A stretch of 64,000 nt of DNA from Leucogyrophana mollusca (Eukaryota; Basidiomycota; Agaricomycetes; Boletales), in assembly GCA_021014945.1 (NCBI GenBank), contig MU266367.1, positions 1 to 64,000 on the forward strand, written 5' to 3'. The position numbers and the translations under genes are program-made. The notes below the pieces were generated by a model, which made no database searches, had not been told where the DNA came from, and saw only the letters and a program-made list of their open reading frames with translations. Numbering within the stretch: position 1 is the stretch's first letter; every line of letters begins with the position of its first letter. Positions 1-12,729 of the stretch are shown piece by piece.

Positions 1-953
1 GTGCGCTGAGACTAGCGCGTGGGGCCGTCCTGGTGTTTGTCGGCGTGCTTTTTGTGCGCTCGTCTTGCCGACGCGCCGCCCTTTCGACTGGACCTTCGTC
101 CGCCCTCCGGAAACGACCACGGTCATTACCCAAAGTTTTGGCAAGGTACTTACTCGATCGACATTGCACTGGTCATGAAGATTTTTGTTGGCTTGAGGTT
201 TGCCATGGAGCCAATAGATTAACAATAGCATATGCATAGTAAGTTGAATAATACAACAAGTGCTGGAGATTATACATCGAGGGAGAACTCAAGTACGCAA
301 AGTGTGATAATATGAACAAAAGATAGAAAGCCATACCAAAACATAGTTGCGCCTGTGAGTTGTTGGCTGCGCAGACAGTCACCACGACATCGAAGCTGCT
401 GACTTAGTATGTGCTCATCGATTTGAACTTATCATTAGGCACCACCGTGTGGAAAACCTGCTCGGAGTGCTTGGGGGACGCTTGCCGTAATCTCACGGCA
501 TTTGTCCGGACTTCAAAGAAGTACGATTTTTGGGAACCGAAAGACTTCGGAGTAGTAACAGGGGACTAGGGACTCGGGTGAGAGTGGGGAGCTGCCACAT
601 ATTGACGCGGAACTAAGGGAACTGTTGCGCTCCAGCCATCATGTTTGAGCGTCGGCTGGCACGACAGCGCTTGAAGCTTGAACGGTAGTTGCCATACACG
701 CAACGCACGATATCCTTCTCAACGCGAGACTTTCCCTGTCGAGACGACCAGCTGTTATCTCGGCGAAAGCATGGCCATCGATCGCCCGTTTTTGCTGGAA
801 GGAACAGCGCCAAGGAAGGAGAGAACACGCGGAGCGTCAGCGCTGACTCGTGCGTCTGCTGATTGACCTGGTACATTGCTAACAGATGGATACTAATACA
901 AATGTCCAACTCGTGCACGATAAGCGGATCGATCTACAATCTATGAAACATAT
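1..953. other. Left edge and downstream flank of BLM10; no firm gene
   Basis: All three plus frames stay open for roughly the first 180-240 bases. One of them, ending at a TAG near 239, starts with a hydrophobic stretch followed by a basic tail. This could be the 3' end of a plus-strand gene that begins outside the window, but I recognise no family and cannot choose a frame. From about 240 to 953 I see only short, unremarkable frames. This part probably holds the 3' untranslated region of BLM10, which ends at 954 on the minus strand. Confidence 0.3.
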
Positions 954-3900
954 CTATGCATCTGTTTAGGACGACCAGTGGTTAGTAAGGACGATCGCGA
1001 TAGAGCCCATGCCTGAAAACCTACAGTAGGAAGTGCCAACAAGCATTGTTGAGAGGCTTTGGAGTTGATCTTCATCAAAGGCGAGCTGATCCTTGTGCCA
1101 GGTGTCCTATAATACTGATCAGAGATCGAACGCTCCGCGAACCTTCGTGGTGAAAATACCTGATGGGTCTGGAAAGGACACTTCAATTCAGGACCGCGGT
1201 AATAGCCAGGGAAACGCCCTTACCTTCTTGAATTCGGAAGCACAGTGCCGGATGGTGGTTGAAATCGGGGGTGGGTCCGTTGCATGCTGAGCCAAAACTG
1301 CAACAGGAAAGGCGATCACGGGAATCAGTATCGAAGCACCTGAATCAAGTACCCACAGGATCAGGCTGTATTCACTGACCTTCTGTAAGTGACGGCATCC
1401 ACTGCTCGACAGAATAAGGGAAACTTTCGATCAAAGCACATATGCCCAGTATAGCTGCGTGCAGCGTCCTCAAGGACTCAGCATAACCCGGCTGGTCTCT
1501 TGATGGAAGCTTTGTTCCGCGCGCCAAAGAAACAAATCGTTTCTGTCCCAAAAGTTTTTAATTCTGATTCTATCGGGGTGTGTGATGGGACATTACCTTG
1601 AGTGGTATAATGCTCTGTCGCTGTGAACATCTCACGATTCCGGACAGGGTCTTCGACGACATCTCTCGGACCTCGACATTCTCGTCCGATAGACACTCAA
1701 GTAGCACCTCCATCACCTTTGAAACTGCACTGGGGGACATGGACATAAGGTTGCGGTAAAAGAAGACCACCAAAGCAGGCAAAGCATGAAGGCGAAGGCG
1801 CCAGGACTGTGGAGACCAGTTGTCATCACCATCAGAGCTTGGTGGTTTGGCACTTACTGTAGACGACTTGATTGACGCGATGAGGGATTCTAGAATTTCA
1901 TCAACGAATTCTTGGCTAAGATAAAGGGTCGAAAGCGCGTTCATAACCGCACTGCTATACTTCTGCAGCTCGGGATTGTCGTTTAGCTCTGACATCTTTA
2001 GCATTTCGGGCCTAAAAAGCCTCGTGATCAGATGTGTATGCCTCGAGGGGTTAAAAGAAGAAAGCATACAGCAGAGAGACGGCGTGAGGTAGTACGAGGG
2101 AAACCTCTGCTCCATGGAATGATATCCACAGCCATAGCAGTACTATATGAAACAACGGTCAGAACAAGGAAAATACAGCAAAGGCCGCTTTCATACTCGT
2201 CATGCCAACTTTATCGTACTTCACATTTTCTCGTTAGCACAGGTTGAATTGGAACAAGATGCACCTTACTTGCGACTGGGAGACTCTAGGTGGCGGTAAA
2301 CGTTCCTCTTTCCAACCCGGGAGCGCCTGTATAATGCTTTGAATGTGAGAGTCGAGTAAGCTCCCACTAAGTTGGGCAAATGAGTTTGCATCAACCAGGG
2401 GAGAAGATGAGTCACCAACTCAGTATGGAGGGGTTTTGCTCTCTCTCTGCAGGCGAGGAGCAATGCGGTAGTTGAGGGGTAGGAGGGCCACCATTGATGC
2501 TGGGAAATCATGTTCAATGCGGTTGCGACACCGGTCCTGATCTGATCAATGGTGTTAACTGCCACGACATGGCTCAAAATCAAGCGCGCTTACCTCCGCA
2601 TAGCTCGTATTGGCATTGTCAAAGAACAGGGAGAGGTATTTGTGCGACATTGGCTGGAAGCGAAGCCCAGTGGCATCTATCAGCTCTGTGACGACATTGA
2701 GGGTTTTGGTCACTGGGTGAAAAAGGTGATCAGGTGAGAAGAGGGCTTCGAGCTTTACTATACTCACTAGCAAAAGCGGAATCGCCCTGGAAGTCCAACT
2801 GGAGCGCCAGCACCCAGTCTACCAAGGGCTGATTCCGGCGTGGGTCGAAGTCTACAAGGGCATCCTAAAGAGTGATGCTTTTAGCTACAGCTCTGCAATG
2901 TTGGGATTGGAGGCACCTTAACGACCGAGTACCAGTATTTAACAGTGTCCGGCTTCGCCTGAGAGAAGATTCGGTCCAATCGCGATGTAAACCAAGGCCA
3001 GAAGATATCTAGCGTCTGCTTCGTCCAGTGCTTAGAACCTATGATTGCGGGTCAGTGAGAATCCTAAGCGAGAACACATGGAGCATACCACGCAGCAGCC
3101 CTGACAAAATTTCGGCAGCAGAGGCCTGTTTGAATCTGTCTGAGTCCCACAACAGAGGCTCCACGGTATCCAGTATGTCTTGTAGTCTGTGTCCCTCGAA
3201 TATTTTGGCTGTATTCGGTGTTGTCAAGCCCATTCGCTGGTACAGATTGATTGGACTAACCTAGCGATTTGATGAATGCAACATTGTCCCTACGCAACTC
3301 TGCCGCTACGGAGGACTTGTTGGATTCTTCGCTCCATAGGAGAGCAAGTTGAGTGTAGTACTCTCTGCTCGCGAAATCGCCTATGGCCTGTAAGGCCGCT
3401 TGCGAATCTTGCTCCCAAATTATTGCTGGGCTGCTTTGGGTAGTGGAACTGTAGCACTTGATAGAAGGTGTCCACGTGAGGAAACCAGTTGGCAGCTTAT
3501 CAACATAGATGTCCCTACAAAGGTCTTTAGTTTGGAAGTAATGGGAATATGATATGACCCACTTCATCGGGCCTGAGGTGTTCTTAAACTGTTCCAGGAA
3601 CTCGGAGGGATTCGCAACGGGTAGCTGCCTAGATAGGGGACTACTCCATTCGCAAAACCATAGCTCGTCCTGGCTTTTTGCGTATGTGCGCATTTTGACG
3701 AAGGCAGTAATCTTTACCAAAGCCCTAAGAGAAATCGAGGTTCAGTTGAACTCGCGCCATGGAACTGGGAAATGATACTTTTGAGCACCAGTGCGAATAG
3801 TGGGCTGAGGGCTGATGGTATGCTCCATGAAAAACTGTGCAACACGAGGGGATGTCGCGGCATCTCTACGGAGCATCCTGGAAAGAAAATCTACGGCCAT

Positions 3901-6900
3901 TTGGACGTATCTCCACTGCAAAGCTGTGAGGATGATATGGACGAGATACACTGCAGTGAACTCACGTGTGTAGATGTCCTAGCAGCGACGTCCAGGATGG
4001 AAGACATCTGTGAACGAAAGTTGGAGTGAGGGACGCGGAACATCGACGAGCAACGAACCGTAAGGTCGTGCTCCTGGAGCCGCTTTTGGACTCTACCTGG
4101 AGCTTGTTTGAGCGCACTGTTCGTCAATTCCTGGTCAATTGGCACGGCGAAAGGCTCAATTCCTAGGCTCCGTGTGGCAGCTTGTACGCCGGGAGTTCCG
4201 TTGGTATAAGCCGCCGTGCAAACGACCTCTTCGCTCAAGTGGACCAGGCATTGCTGAGAATATGTACTGACTAGTTTCTGAACAGAAGGCTAATGAAGAG
4301 TTAGCACACGCAAGTCTTGTACGTGAAAATAAAGATTGCCTTCTCTTCATGCTGGCACTCGAGCAGCGAAAGCAGATACTGCTTCTGGAACACTTGATCT
4401 GCGAAGAATTAAGTCGATGAGAGCGGTACAATGATAGCTCCGATCCCACCGGTCATTGCATACGCCGCTATAAAAAAACGTCAGCTGAGGTAGTATAGAC
4501 ATTTCCTGTTCGACGAACCTGTTCCCTTGTTTCCCAAAAAGTACAATGCACCTTTGATACGGTCTGGACTATTGCCCTTGGTCAAAGCAGCGAACATGGA
4601 AGGGAGGACAAGTCTCGTGGACCGAACATAGTACTGGGGAATTCAACAACACGGAACGTATTATTCGGAGAATTCACTTACTCCGCATGCGTTGTGAAGG
4701 ACAGTCTGCGCTTGTCTGCCGGACAAAGTAAAGCGGGGAGCAAAGCAAAGCTGATGTAGAAGGCTTACCGCCTAACCCTGGTGTATGGGGACAGACATAA
4801 CTCCGCAAGGTCATCTCTTAGAAGTTTATCATCAAGGTCGGAGCGGCGACGATACAGCGCATGCATATACGCTCGTCCGCTATGATAGACTTGAGCCCGC
4901 TTCACCCAAATCATGCGGGCATTATCTCTCTGCTTGGTGGAGGTACGGTTGACTCTAAATGAAGTCAGAATCGGCCGGTCAGTAGCATAACGCGTCAGCG
5001 TCCAATGGGTGCTTACTCTCTGGCATTGATAAAGTTCTTCTGCAAGGTGCTAAAGTCGCTTCGGCTCATGCCATAATCAAGTAGAAAGGTGTCGATGGCC
5101 TTCACTACACTGATCACCGCGTCGATATGGTCTTCTCCCTCGTAGCTCTGGCGAAGTACAGTGGCCGCAAGGTGCACTAACTCGCCATAACGAGTACGAT
5201 GTTTCACTACCTGCTGATAGCGTGGGTCTTCGGGATCAGTGAGTGTGAATCCTGCTTTCACGTCCAATGGATCGACAGCCAATCCATCCAGACCAACGTC
5301 TGCATCGAGGCAGGGATCAACTACCTGTTTCGAAGCTTCCTTGTAGATCGTTGGCAACCCAGTCCATACAGCCTTCGCGACATTGAGAAACCTTGCAGGA
5401 CACGTTTGTCACACGGAACAGTTCCACATGAAATGAGCTTACCGGCAGAAATCGTTGCGAGCAACGTTATCCCAGCTTCCGGGATCCTTCAACAAGGCCT
5501 CGACTTTGTCAAGGGCCGGGGATGCCACTCGCTCCAGAATGTCCAGCACGAATTGCACTTCCTCTGAGCTTGCAACTGCAGAAGTATCAGAAAGCTGCCC
5601 TCGCTGACTACAAAGTCACTGACCGTGCCACTCCACTGTCACATCCTTGGCTTCATAAAGACGACCCCATTGCAAATTGTGAGACTTGCTGAAATCTGCG
5701 AGACCTATGAGTGTCGGGCCATGTAAATAGCATTTGTAAACTGACTTGGCTCATTCCACTCGATATCATTAACGAAACGACTATTCAGCGGATAGACGCT
5801 GGCCAGGGTGTGCATGACTCGAGTGATTAGGTGGCCGGCACCAGTGTAGCCGCGTTCGCTCTTGGTTTTATCCACCAGTAAGTCAAACAGTCCTATGATC
5901 GTTTCCTTGTGTTTCAACAACTTGAGCGAAATATTAGCAAAGGAGAGTTGGAATATTGGACAAGGATGCTTACAGCAGCTCCGCCATACCCGAGACATCC
6001 ACGAAGGATTGATATGTCTGAAATAAGATCAGCGCTACGCCACGGAGGATAAATAAGTATCGCTTACTCCAGTGCAACGTCGTGTCGGATGGAACAGGGT
6101 CGTGTGTAGATGTCGTCCGGACACTCGACGCACCGTGCTTCAACTCCTCCGTGATCTGTGATACGCAGAAGGGCAAAAACTTGTCGAGGGTGCGCTGGGC
6201 CCGTGCACGTGCAAGACACGCCACGAGCTGACCAATAGCTCTGACGGCATTCGACTTCGCATTCGTGGAGGCATAGTCGTACACTAGGGTCAACACAAGC
6301 TCAAAGAGCTGATCAGAGAGATGCAAGCAGAGTATGTCGAGCATGCTCTTAATCGCCTTGAGGACAGACTCTTCTTGCTTCCCCCCAGTGGTATTCTTCT
6401 TGCCACCCTCCTCGGGGAGATTCTCGTATAACGCAAGGACTCTGCGAAACAGGGAGGTCACCCAGTCTGTTTGGATTACGGTCAGCTATTCGCCTAAAAT
6501 ACAGGAGCAAGATTGCCTCACCTGCAAAGGAAGCGGTGCTTTCTCGAACGAGGGTACGCTCCTCCTCCCTAGACAACGGCACAAAAGGGCCCATCTCGAC
6601 GCCTTCTGGCAGGTGGGTTTCCTCGTCGTCAACCTCCATGAGCCCTTCGCCCGGAGCATCGCCGCTCAGCGCAAAGCCGGAGTGATGCATGGATAGGTCG
6701 CCTATCTTGACATGCTGAATGGCGCTCACTATGAACATTGTGGCACACACAGTCTTGTTGGGGTCATTCTGAATGGACGAGGTTAACAGTTTGACAGGGC
6801 AGGACAATACGAAGGACTGACAAGATCGATACCCGGCAGACATAATTCCAAAAGCGGGAGCAAATGTTTCTGCCCACCAAGCCACAGCTGTTCGGACACA

Positions 6901-8906
6901 AGAGGACGGGATATACCAGAAAGCATCTTGAGAACCGCCGTTGTCCGATGTGTTTCGTTAACTACTTCCAGTCCGCCATATGCTCGCTCAAGGAGCTCCG
7001 GCATTATGAGGTTTGGCTCAATGGCAGCCATAACGCGTAGGGAGCTTTGGGCCATGCTCAAGGAGAAAGGATCTTTCGAGAACATAGCAAGGAGAGCTGG
7101 GGTACGCAGAGTCGTCACAAACGCTCGGCGGATGGCAGGGGTAAGTCGGTGGGTCTAGAAAGGGTGGTAATAAGCGTCAATGCCAATCTACACGTTGAGG
7201 TTCGCACGATAGGGGTTTTGCAATTAGGCTGCTCTTCGCTGAACCATCGATCACTGAATTCTACGGTAAGGCGTTGTAGGAGGTTAGTGAGCTGGTGCCA
7301 GATGAGTGAGCCTGTTTTCGGGGCAGATTATTATAGACACACACCAGCATTGTCCAATGGCCCGAGTTGGAGGGGTGGAAGAAGGACTCGGTACTCGTCA
7401 TCAGCTTGTCCAAGGAATCCAGCGCCTTAGACCCCGCCAAGTATGCGGTCTGTTGAACTCGCGCGCTTGATGGAGTTGCAGGAGAATCCGAACGGACGGG
7501 TCCATCCACAGCCATGGAGTATACAAACAGCTTGGCTATGGCATCTGTGATAGTGCGGTCAGCGCGAGTTAAGTTTTCTGACATGTGCGACGTACTAATC
7601 CGACTGATAGGCTTCTTGAACGTCTGCCCCTGACGAGTATCAGCGTGCATTGCCGTCGAACTAGGCCCCTAAGAGGAGGTTTTCACTAGGGTTTTGGTAC
7701 ACTCGGCTCATTGCTTACCCTTGATTTGCCCACGGGGATGTCTATTGGCAGTGTTATCAGTCAACTACAAGGGACGTGAGGAACTCGCTTACACATGGAA
7801 TCCAGTCCTTTGTTAATGAGCATAGTCCACTCCTCAGTGGTCCATATACCAACATCCTTCCATGCTGCACCACCTTCTTTGCCAGCATCACCGGACTGGC
7901 CAGCGACGTGCTCTTCCGACAATGTACCAGCGAATTCAATCAGCCAATCGTCCATCGCGAACGAGTTGAGGGCTTCCCAGGTCTTGAACAAAACGGGGAC
8001 GTAAAGGTGAATATGGGTGAGGGGAAGGAACGACGTAAGGACGGGGACCATCTTGAGAGTTGTCTAATACACCAGAAAATGAGACATTGCACGAAATAGT
8101 TGAAGCCAATACGATAATCACATCAGGCGTTAAGAGCGGCAAAAAGGTCGACAGCATCTCCTCGATGTCGGCTGCGGGGAAGTACCGGCTGCAGCTTTCA
8201 GCAACGGAGAGCAAGATGTTGCTCAAGTTGCGTCTACACACGCCATGGGATGAGCGGGGACTGGTGGGTTAGAGATAGTGACCTACGACGGGTCTGCAAG
8301 ACGTTTCTTCGGGAAGAGCTCTTTCTGCATGGAGCGCCAAAGGGGCTTCCAAGGAAGCTGCAAGTCTTTCGTCTCGAGCTTACGTTGGTTGGACTTATTC
8401 CCCAGGAGACGGGTGACCATGTTAGACCAGCTCTTGACCACGCGTGGCTCGATGCCGGGCAAGATGCAAAGTTCATAGTAGAATCGCACCAATTTGGCAC
8501 GAGTGGATGTGGCCATGGGGTAGCGCATCAGGAGCCAACTGTATTTCAATGGATGTATCATCAGGGACTGTACTTCGGGGGCGAGGCAGGGCACGCACCA
8601 TTGCAACATAGCATCCCAATCTGTCAAAACGAGCCAGTTTTTGGCTTCAGCGCAGACTAAGAGCTTGCTGACGATGTACTCGAGCTTCGTCTGCATTTCC
8701 TCGACAGACTCGCATTTGTAAGGCAACGAATCGACATAACTCTGCAAAGCCGCCTTTTGTTTCTCGAAGGACGATTTACCAGTAAAGGAGGCTGGAATCT
8801 CGTCGGATGGAGAGTCATCGACGAAACCCATGCCATCGCCATCTTGATCCATGACGCTCATGTCTAGGTCGAACTCTTCTGCAAGGGAAGATAGATCGAA
8901 AGACAT
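954..8906 (-). CDS. BLM10: Proteasome activator BLM10/PA200 (PSME4)
   Basis: Blm10/PA200 is a giant HEAT-repeat solenoid that caps the 20S proteasome and opens its gate, mainly in the nucleus. The first exon (8283-8906) gives the family N-terminus (LPYKCESVEEMQTKLEYIVS, then LKYSWLLMRYP). Alpha-helical repeat exons follow through the gene. The last exons were spliced by hand: an exon with LHAAILGICALIESFPYSVE, then one ending EFKK, then THQ/DTWHKDQLAFDEDQL, then MLVGTSYYA and a TAG at 954-956. The terminal Tyr-Tyr-Ala is the family's HbYX-like tail that inserts into the proteasome alpha-ring. There are many short GT-AG introns. I estimate 1,900-2,000 residues, normal for the family. The ATG at 8906 was preferred because an in-frame ATG ten codons upstream adds a non-conserved leader. 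Internal exon borders were not all resolved. Confidence 0.93.
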
Positions 8907-9189
8907 GTTGGAAGTATAAGTGCAAGTTCGGAACACCAGCAGACGTACGTCTTATAAGTAAATTGCAGGCTCTGCTGAGCTGCTGACGCGTCCTCTGTCT
9001 GATTTATGCTGGCGTGTCCCTATTCCACAATGGCAGAAACGAGACGCGTATGCCTCAGAAAAGTCCCGGTGCGCCGGCGGGCGTGGCTGTGGAAGCTTTA
9101 CACCTACTTCGTCCGACCTAGGTTGCTCCCAACGTGATATATATCCGCTTCAGCGTCCGCAAAATAGACGGGAAAAGGTTTCATTTACC
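8907..9189. promoter_or_regulatory. Shared divergent promoter, BLM10 / AIM18-like
   Basis: These 283 bases separate the start codons of two divergently transcribed genes, so they must carry both promoters and both 5' leaders. A TATA-like run (gatatatatc, 9136-9145) lies about 45 bases before the AIM18-like ATG and is the only core element I can point to. I see no obvious TATA on the BLM10 side. Confidence 0.55.
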
Positions 9190-10259
9190 ATGTCGCACAT
9201 ACTACGACCTTTGGCTTTGAGAGCCTCGAAATGGAGCTCGCGGACGCAGACTCGGAGGTTTATCAACTCGACAACAGGTCCATCAAAGTCTTTGCGGAAT
9301 CCTATGCTATGGGGAGCCGCCTCTGTTTTCTCTGCTGCGTACATATTGCACCAGGCAACCACCATCCATCTCGATACCGAGGAAGCTTCACGGCTACCAG
9401 AATTTGAAAGTATGTCTAATGGTACAACGGCAGACGTACCTGCCCTGACCGCCTTTATATTCCGAAGCCGACCCAGCAACAGCGATCGCGTTCCCAACAA
9501 ACCTTCGGATACCTTCAAAGTTCCCGCTCCCCAACTTCTCCCTTGTTGGCGTCGGTGTGCGCACGGTTTCGTTCTTGGGCATTAAAGTCTATTCGGTCGG
9601 ATTCTATGCGGACTTGGCCAACCCGAAATTGAATGTCAGTGAGCTCGTTTCTGCATCTCTGCGGCGCTTGCAAATACCCGCGACCGCAACACTCGGCGCG
9701 GCTTGACCCCACAGATTCCAGTCACGGCAACACCTGACGAAAAGATCGACTATATTGTGCGAAATACTGCATGCGTCCTCCGCATAGGCAGGTCCCTTGC
9801 CCCCTCCCTTCATGCCCACTGCTGACGGGATTCTAAGTACCCACGAGGAACACGTCATATAGCCACCTGCGGGACGGTTTCATGCGCGCGCTGATGGCTC
9901 GAATGCAGCTCTCCCTTAAGAGAGGCAGCATAACTCAGGCGGAGGAGGCGGAAGCCCAGTCACCGTTGCGGAAACTGAAATCAATGTTCCCGACTACGGC
10001 GCTCACGAAGGGCACACCTTTGGATATCCTTCTTACTGAGCCGACGGGAGATCCAGACCGGCCTCGGTCACTCATAATTCGGGATATGGGCTGTGTCGAA
10101 AACGATTGGGTGGCTACCGAGTTTGTGTTGGCGTATTTCGAAGGGGACGGTATCAGCCCTCCGGTGAGTACAAGCCTTGCCTATGTAGTCCAATGGCTGA
10201 CTGGTTGGCTCAAGCTCAAGAAGGCCACTGTCGAGGGTCTAACACCGTTTGGAAAGTAA
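9190..10259 (+). CDS. AIM18: Mitochondrial chalcone-isomerase-fold protein, AIM18/AIM46 type
   Basis: Five exons (9190-9409, 9468-9634, 9715-9787, 9838-10163, 10215-10259) give 276 residues in one continuous frame. The N-terminus is rich in Arg/Ser and lacks acids, like a mitochondrial presequence. A hydrophobic segment follows (LWGAASVFSAAYILHQ, about residues 37-52). The chalcone-isomerase-like domain has LVGVGVRTVSFLGIKVYSVG, then IPVTATPDEKIDYIVRNTA and LRDGFMRALMARMQL, and ends PPLKKATVEGLTPFGK. Yeast Aim18/Aim46 are inner-membrane proteins with this fold facing the intermembrane space; their biochemical role is unsettled, and haem binding has been reported for the family. The third intron (9788-9837) begins with GC instead of GT. 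The gene shares its promoter with BLM10. Confidence 0.88.
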
Positions 10260-10357
10260 TAGCCTGTTAATTTAAAATTAATCTAATCGTGTTCTCTGCG
10301 GAGTGCGCTGAAACGAGCCACTGCGTTATAGACTCACGATGGCAGGGATCGACACCA

Positions 10358-10429
10358 TCCCGTTTAGCTCAGTTGGTAGAGCGCGTCACTAGTAATGACG
10401 AGGTCAGTCGTTCAAGTCGGCTAATGGGA
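10358..10429 (+). tRNA. tRNA-Thr (anticodon AGT), no intron
   Basis: The 72-nt cloverleaf folds completely. The acceptor stem TCCCGTT pairs with AATGGGA (one G-U). The D arm is GCTC/GAGC and the anticodon stem is CGTCA/TGACG. The loop CTAGTAA gives anticodon AGT (read as IGU for Thr). The five-base variable loop is AGGTC, and the T arm is AGTCG-TTCAAGT-CGGCT. Box A (TAGCTCAGTTGG) and box B (GTTCAAGTC) are good TFIIIC/Pol III internal promoter matches. CCA is not encoded. A short T run about six bases past the end can act as the Pol III stop. It sits between two mitochondrial-protein genes. Confidence 0.93.
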
Positions 10430-10609
10430 AATCATTTTGCTCGTTCTGCAATGTTCACCCGCGGAATTGAGCTGGCTGGAATTATGCTCCTGTGGAATAT
10501 ATTTATTTTATTTCATGATTTTTGCAAATGTTTGACGCGAATTCATGTGGGAGTCGCGGTGACGATCGCACGTCGGTCCCAATCTGGAAATGTGACCTTT
10601 GCATCGACC

Positions 10610-11924
10610 ATGAACCTTCCCCTGCGTCTCGAGGCCCTCATAATCCGAACGCACGCAGCAGCCAGCCTTGCAAATCCACATCCACGTCTTGTACTGAAAC
10701 GCGTAGCACGGACTTATGCGACACATCGCGACACAGCACCCTCTTCCCTTTTGACTTCGGCCTTGGACCAGAAACATCGTGCGACCCAGCGCGATGATTC
10801 AGTCGGACCTTTCCAGCTCGGTCTCTCCCAAGCTTCCCTGAACAGAGGTGAGAAAGTCAAAAAATGGTCAGAGCTTAGCACTGGTGGAAAAGGTGCGTCT
10901 CTGACTCCATGGCGAAGAAGACCGGCATTACATGAATGAATAACATGCAGTTGTACGGACGACACAGCGGACAACCAACCTTACTGTCATTCTCCTTGGG
11001 GCTGGTCTGTCTGCTGTACTTGTCTACGCTTTGACGTCGGAACTGTTCTCTAAGAACTCTCCCACCGTTCTATACGGTGACGCATGTCAGCGAATCTCCG
11101 CCTCACCTAGGGTTCGTCTGCTGTAACTAAAGTTCCTGGCACCCTTGTATTGACACATGTCTTAGGTCGCGAAGTACCTACATGGACCCCTCGTGTTCCA
11201 CAACAACCCTCCCTCTGCTATCCGTCCTCGCCATCGAAATAGACACGTCTCATCCCAGATTGCGGTCGACTCTGCAGGCCGGGAACATATGCTCCTCAAT
11301 TTCTACGTGCAAGGTCAAGTCCCAGGGTCGAAACCCACACCCTCTGAGGAGTCGGACTCGTACTTCGAGTCAATAGCGCAAGCGGCGTCATCGCTGACGG
11401 AGGTCACATTGGATGAGAGTATTGCGTGGACGAAAGAACATGCCTTGAGCGCTTGGGAGACATCCAAGCGAGCATTTAAATATCTAAGCGGCGACATTGT
11501 GACATCGACCTCTACAACTCGCACCCAACTACCTGAGAAGCCAAAAGCTGAAGAGGAACCTTCGCTGTGGAGTTTTGCTGGCTTGTTTTCTGGGTTAAAA
11601 GGGAAGAAGGCATCGACGGAGGGAAGTGCTGAATGGACAAATGGACAGGTGTACACAGACGGAGAAGTTCACGCAGACCTCGTCAAGGTAAGTGACTATC
11701 CCCCTTTGATTTTTGCATCGTCAATGTGCCATTTTCTAGAACGATGAAGGGTATTTCGTCTTCCGGTACTTGCTTATCGACATTCCGAGTACGTCTCTCT
11801 GTTGCGTACACATATCTGGTGCTGATGTTCTTTCTTAGACTCAGGAAGCCGAAACCCTGTTCGAGTATTTGTGGAGCAGGCTCCGGGGGTGCGGGAAAAT
11901 GAGCGAATCATGCGATTTCAGTAG
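10610..11924 (+). CDS. TIM21: TIM21, TIM23-complex subunit
   Basis: Tim21 sits in the mitochondrial inner membrane and links the TOM complex, the TIM23 presequence translocase and the respiratory chain. Five exons (10610-10892, 10951-11111, 11166-11687, 11740-11788, 11839-11924) give 366 residues. There is a long basic presequence and then one membrane span (LTVILLGAGLSAVLVYALTS). The intermembrane-space domain follows, with the family signatures TVLYGDACQRI, HMLLNFYVQGQVPG, YFVFRYLLIDIP and NPVRVFVEQAP. A polar, probably disordered insert of about 100 residues separates the second and third of these, so the protein is longer than yeast Tim21 (about 240). The start is the first ATG before the presequence. 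The next gene, VMA7, converges on it. Confidence 0.92.
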
Positions 11925-12150
11925 TGAATTAACACCACTCTGCTCTCGCATACTCCGTGCTGGTGCTCAGCACAAGTCACAATTGAATGCAGGGAGGTCC
12001 GCACACTTGGCGGGATCTAACGCATACCTTGGTTCCCACCACCGCGGTCCTGTGATCACGCACTTGTATTATATAGTACAAATTGGACGAACTCCCAGCT
12101 TTAGCAGTTCCGCGAGACAACAGAGCGGACCTGAGCCTCGTACACGGTCA

Positions 12151-12729
12151 TCACTCGCCAAACAGCTTCTGTACGCGCTTCAGTACCGAGTCTTTTGATG
12201 GGTCTACGGTGGATGGTTGAGTGTAAAAGACACGGCTGCGAGAGATGCAGACCCACCATAAGGATGGTCCTTTGACGGGATCTCTACTAGAGTGGGGAAG
12301 GCTTGCTGGTATCTGTCGACCGTTGGTCGAATCTTTTCCGCTATCTGTACTCGGGATACGTTCGTGGACAGCACCGCTATGAGGTGGAGGGTACATACAT
12401 GCTGGTTAATCAAGAGAATCGCAACGTCCTTGCGCTCCGTGAACTCCTGAAAGGCCGATTCGATGGTGGACACTTGCGTTTCTACGAGTAATACACGGGC
12501 TCGTTAGTAAATTTAACCTCATGAGCGGCCTTGGAGCTCACTGGCGTCTACGACGAGGAAGTTCTTCTTCTGATGTTCATTGATGTGCCCCACGCCAGCG
12601 AGCAAGAGCCCGGTTATCGAGTCCTATAAGCAACCGTTAGCGTGCTCAGAGTGATACAACGAACATGTCTACCTCGTCTCCAATGACTGCGATTAGGACT
12701 CTGTCCTTGAAGGATGCGTGTGTCGCCAT
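12151..12729 (-). CDS. VMA7: V-type proton ATPase subunit F (VMA7)
   Basis: Subunit F is part of the central rotor stalk of the V1 sector of the vacuolar H+-ATPase. Five exons encode about 120 residues, the family's usual size. The start [20 protein letters not shown] is followed by [14 protein letters not shown] and [18 protein letters not shown], then [20 protein letters not shown], and the protein ends with [10 protein letters not shown]. All four introns are short and GT-AG, and each restores the frame (first exon 12673-12729). It is divergent from the Ecdysoneless/SGT1 gene across only 127 bases. Confidence 0.95.

Noticed and set aside
10260..10609. Plus-strand frame running through tRNA-Thr into TIM21
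   Set aside because: It crosses a perfect tRNA gene; the TIM21 start at 10610 begins a proper presequence.
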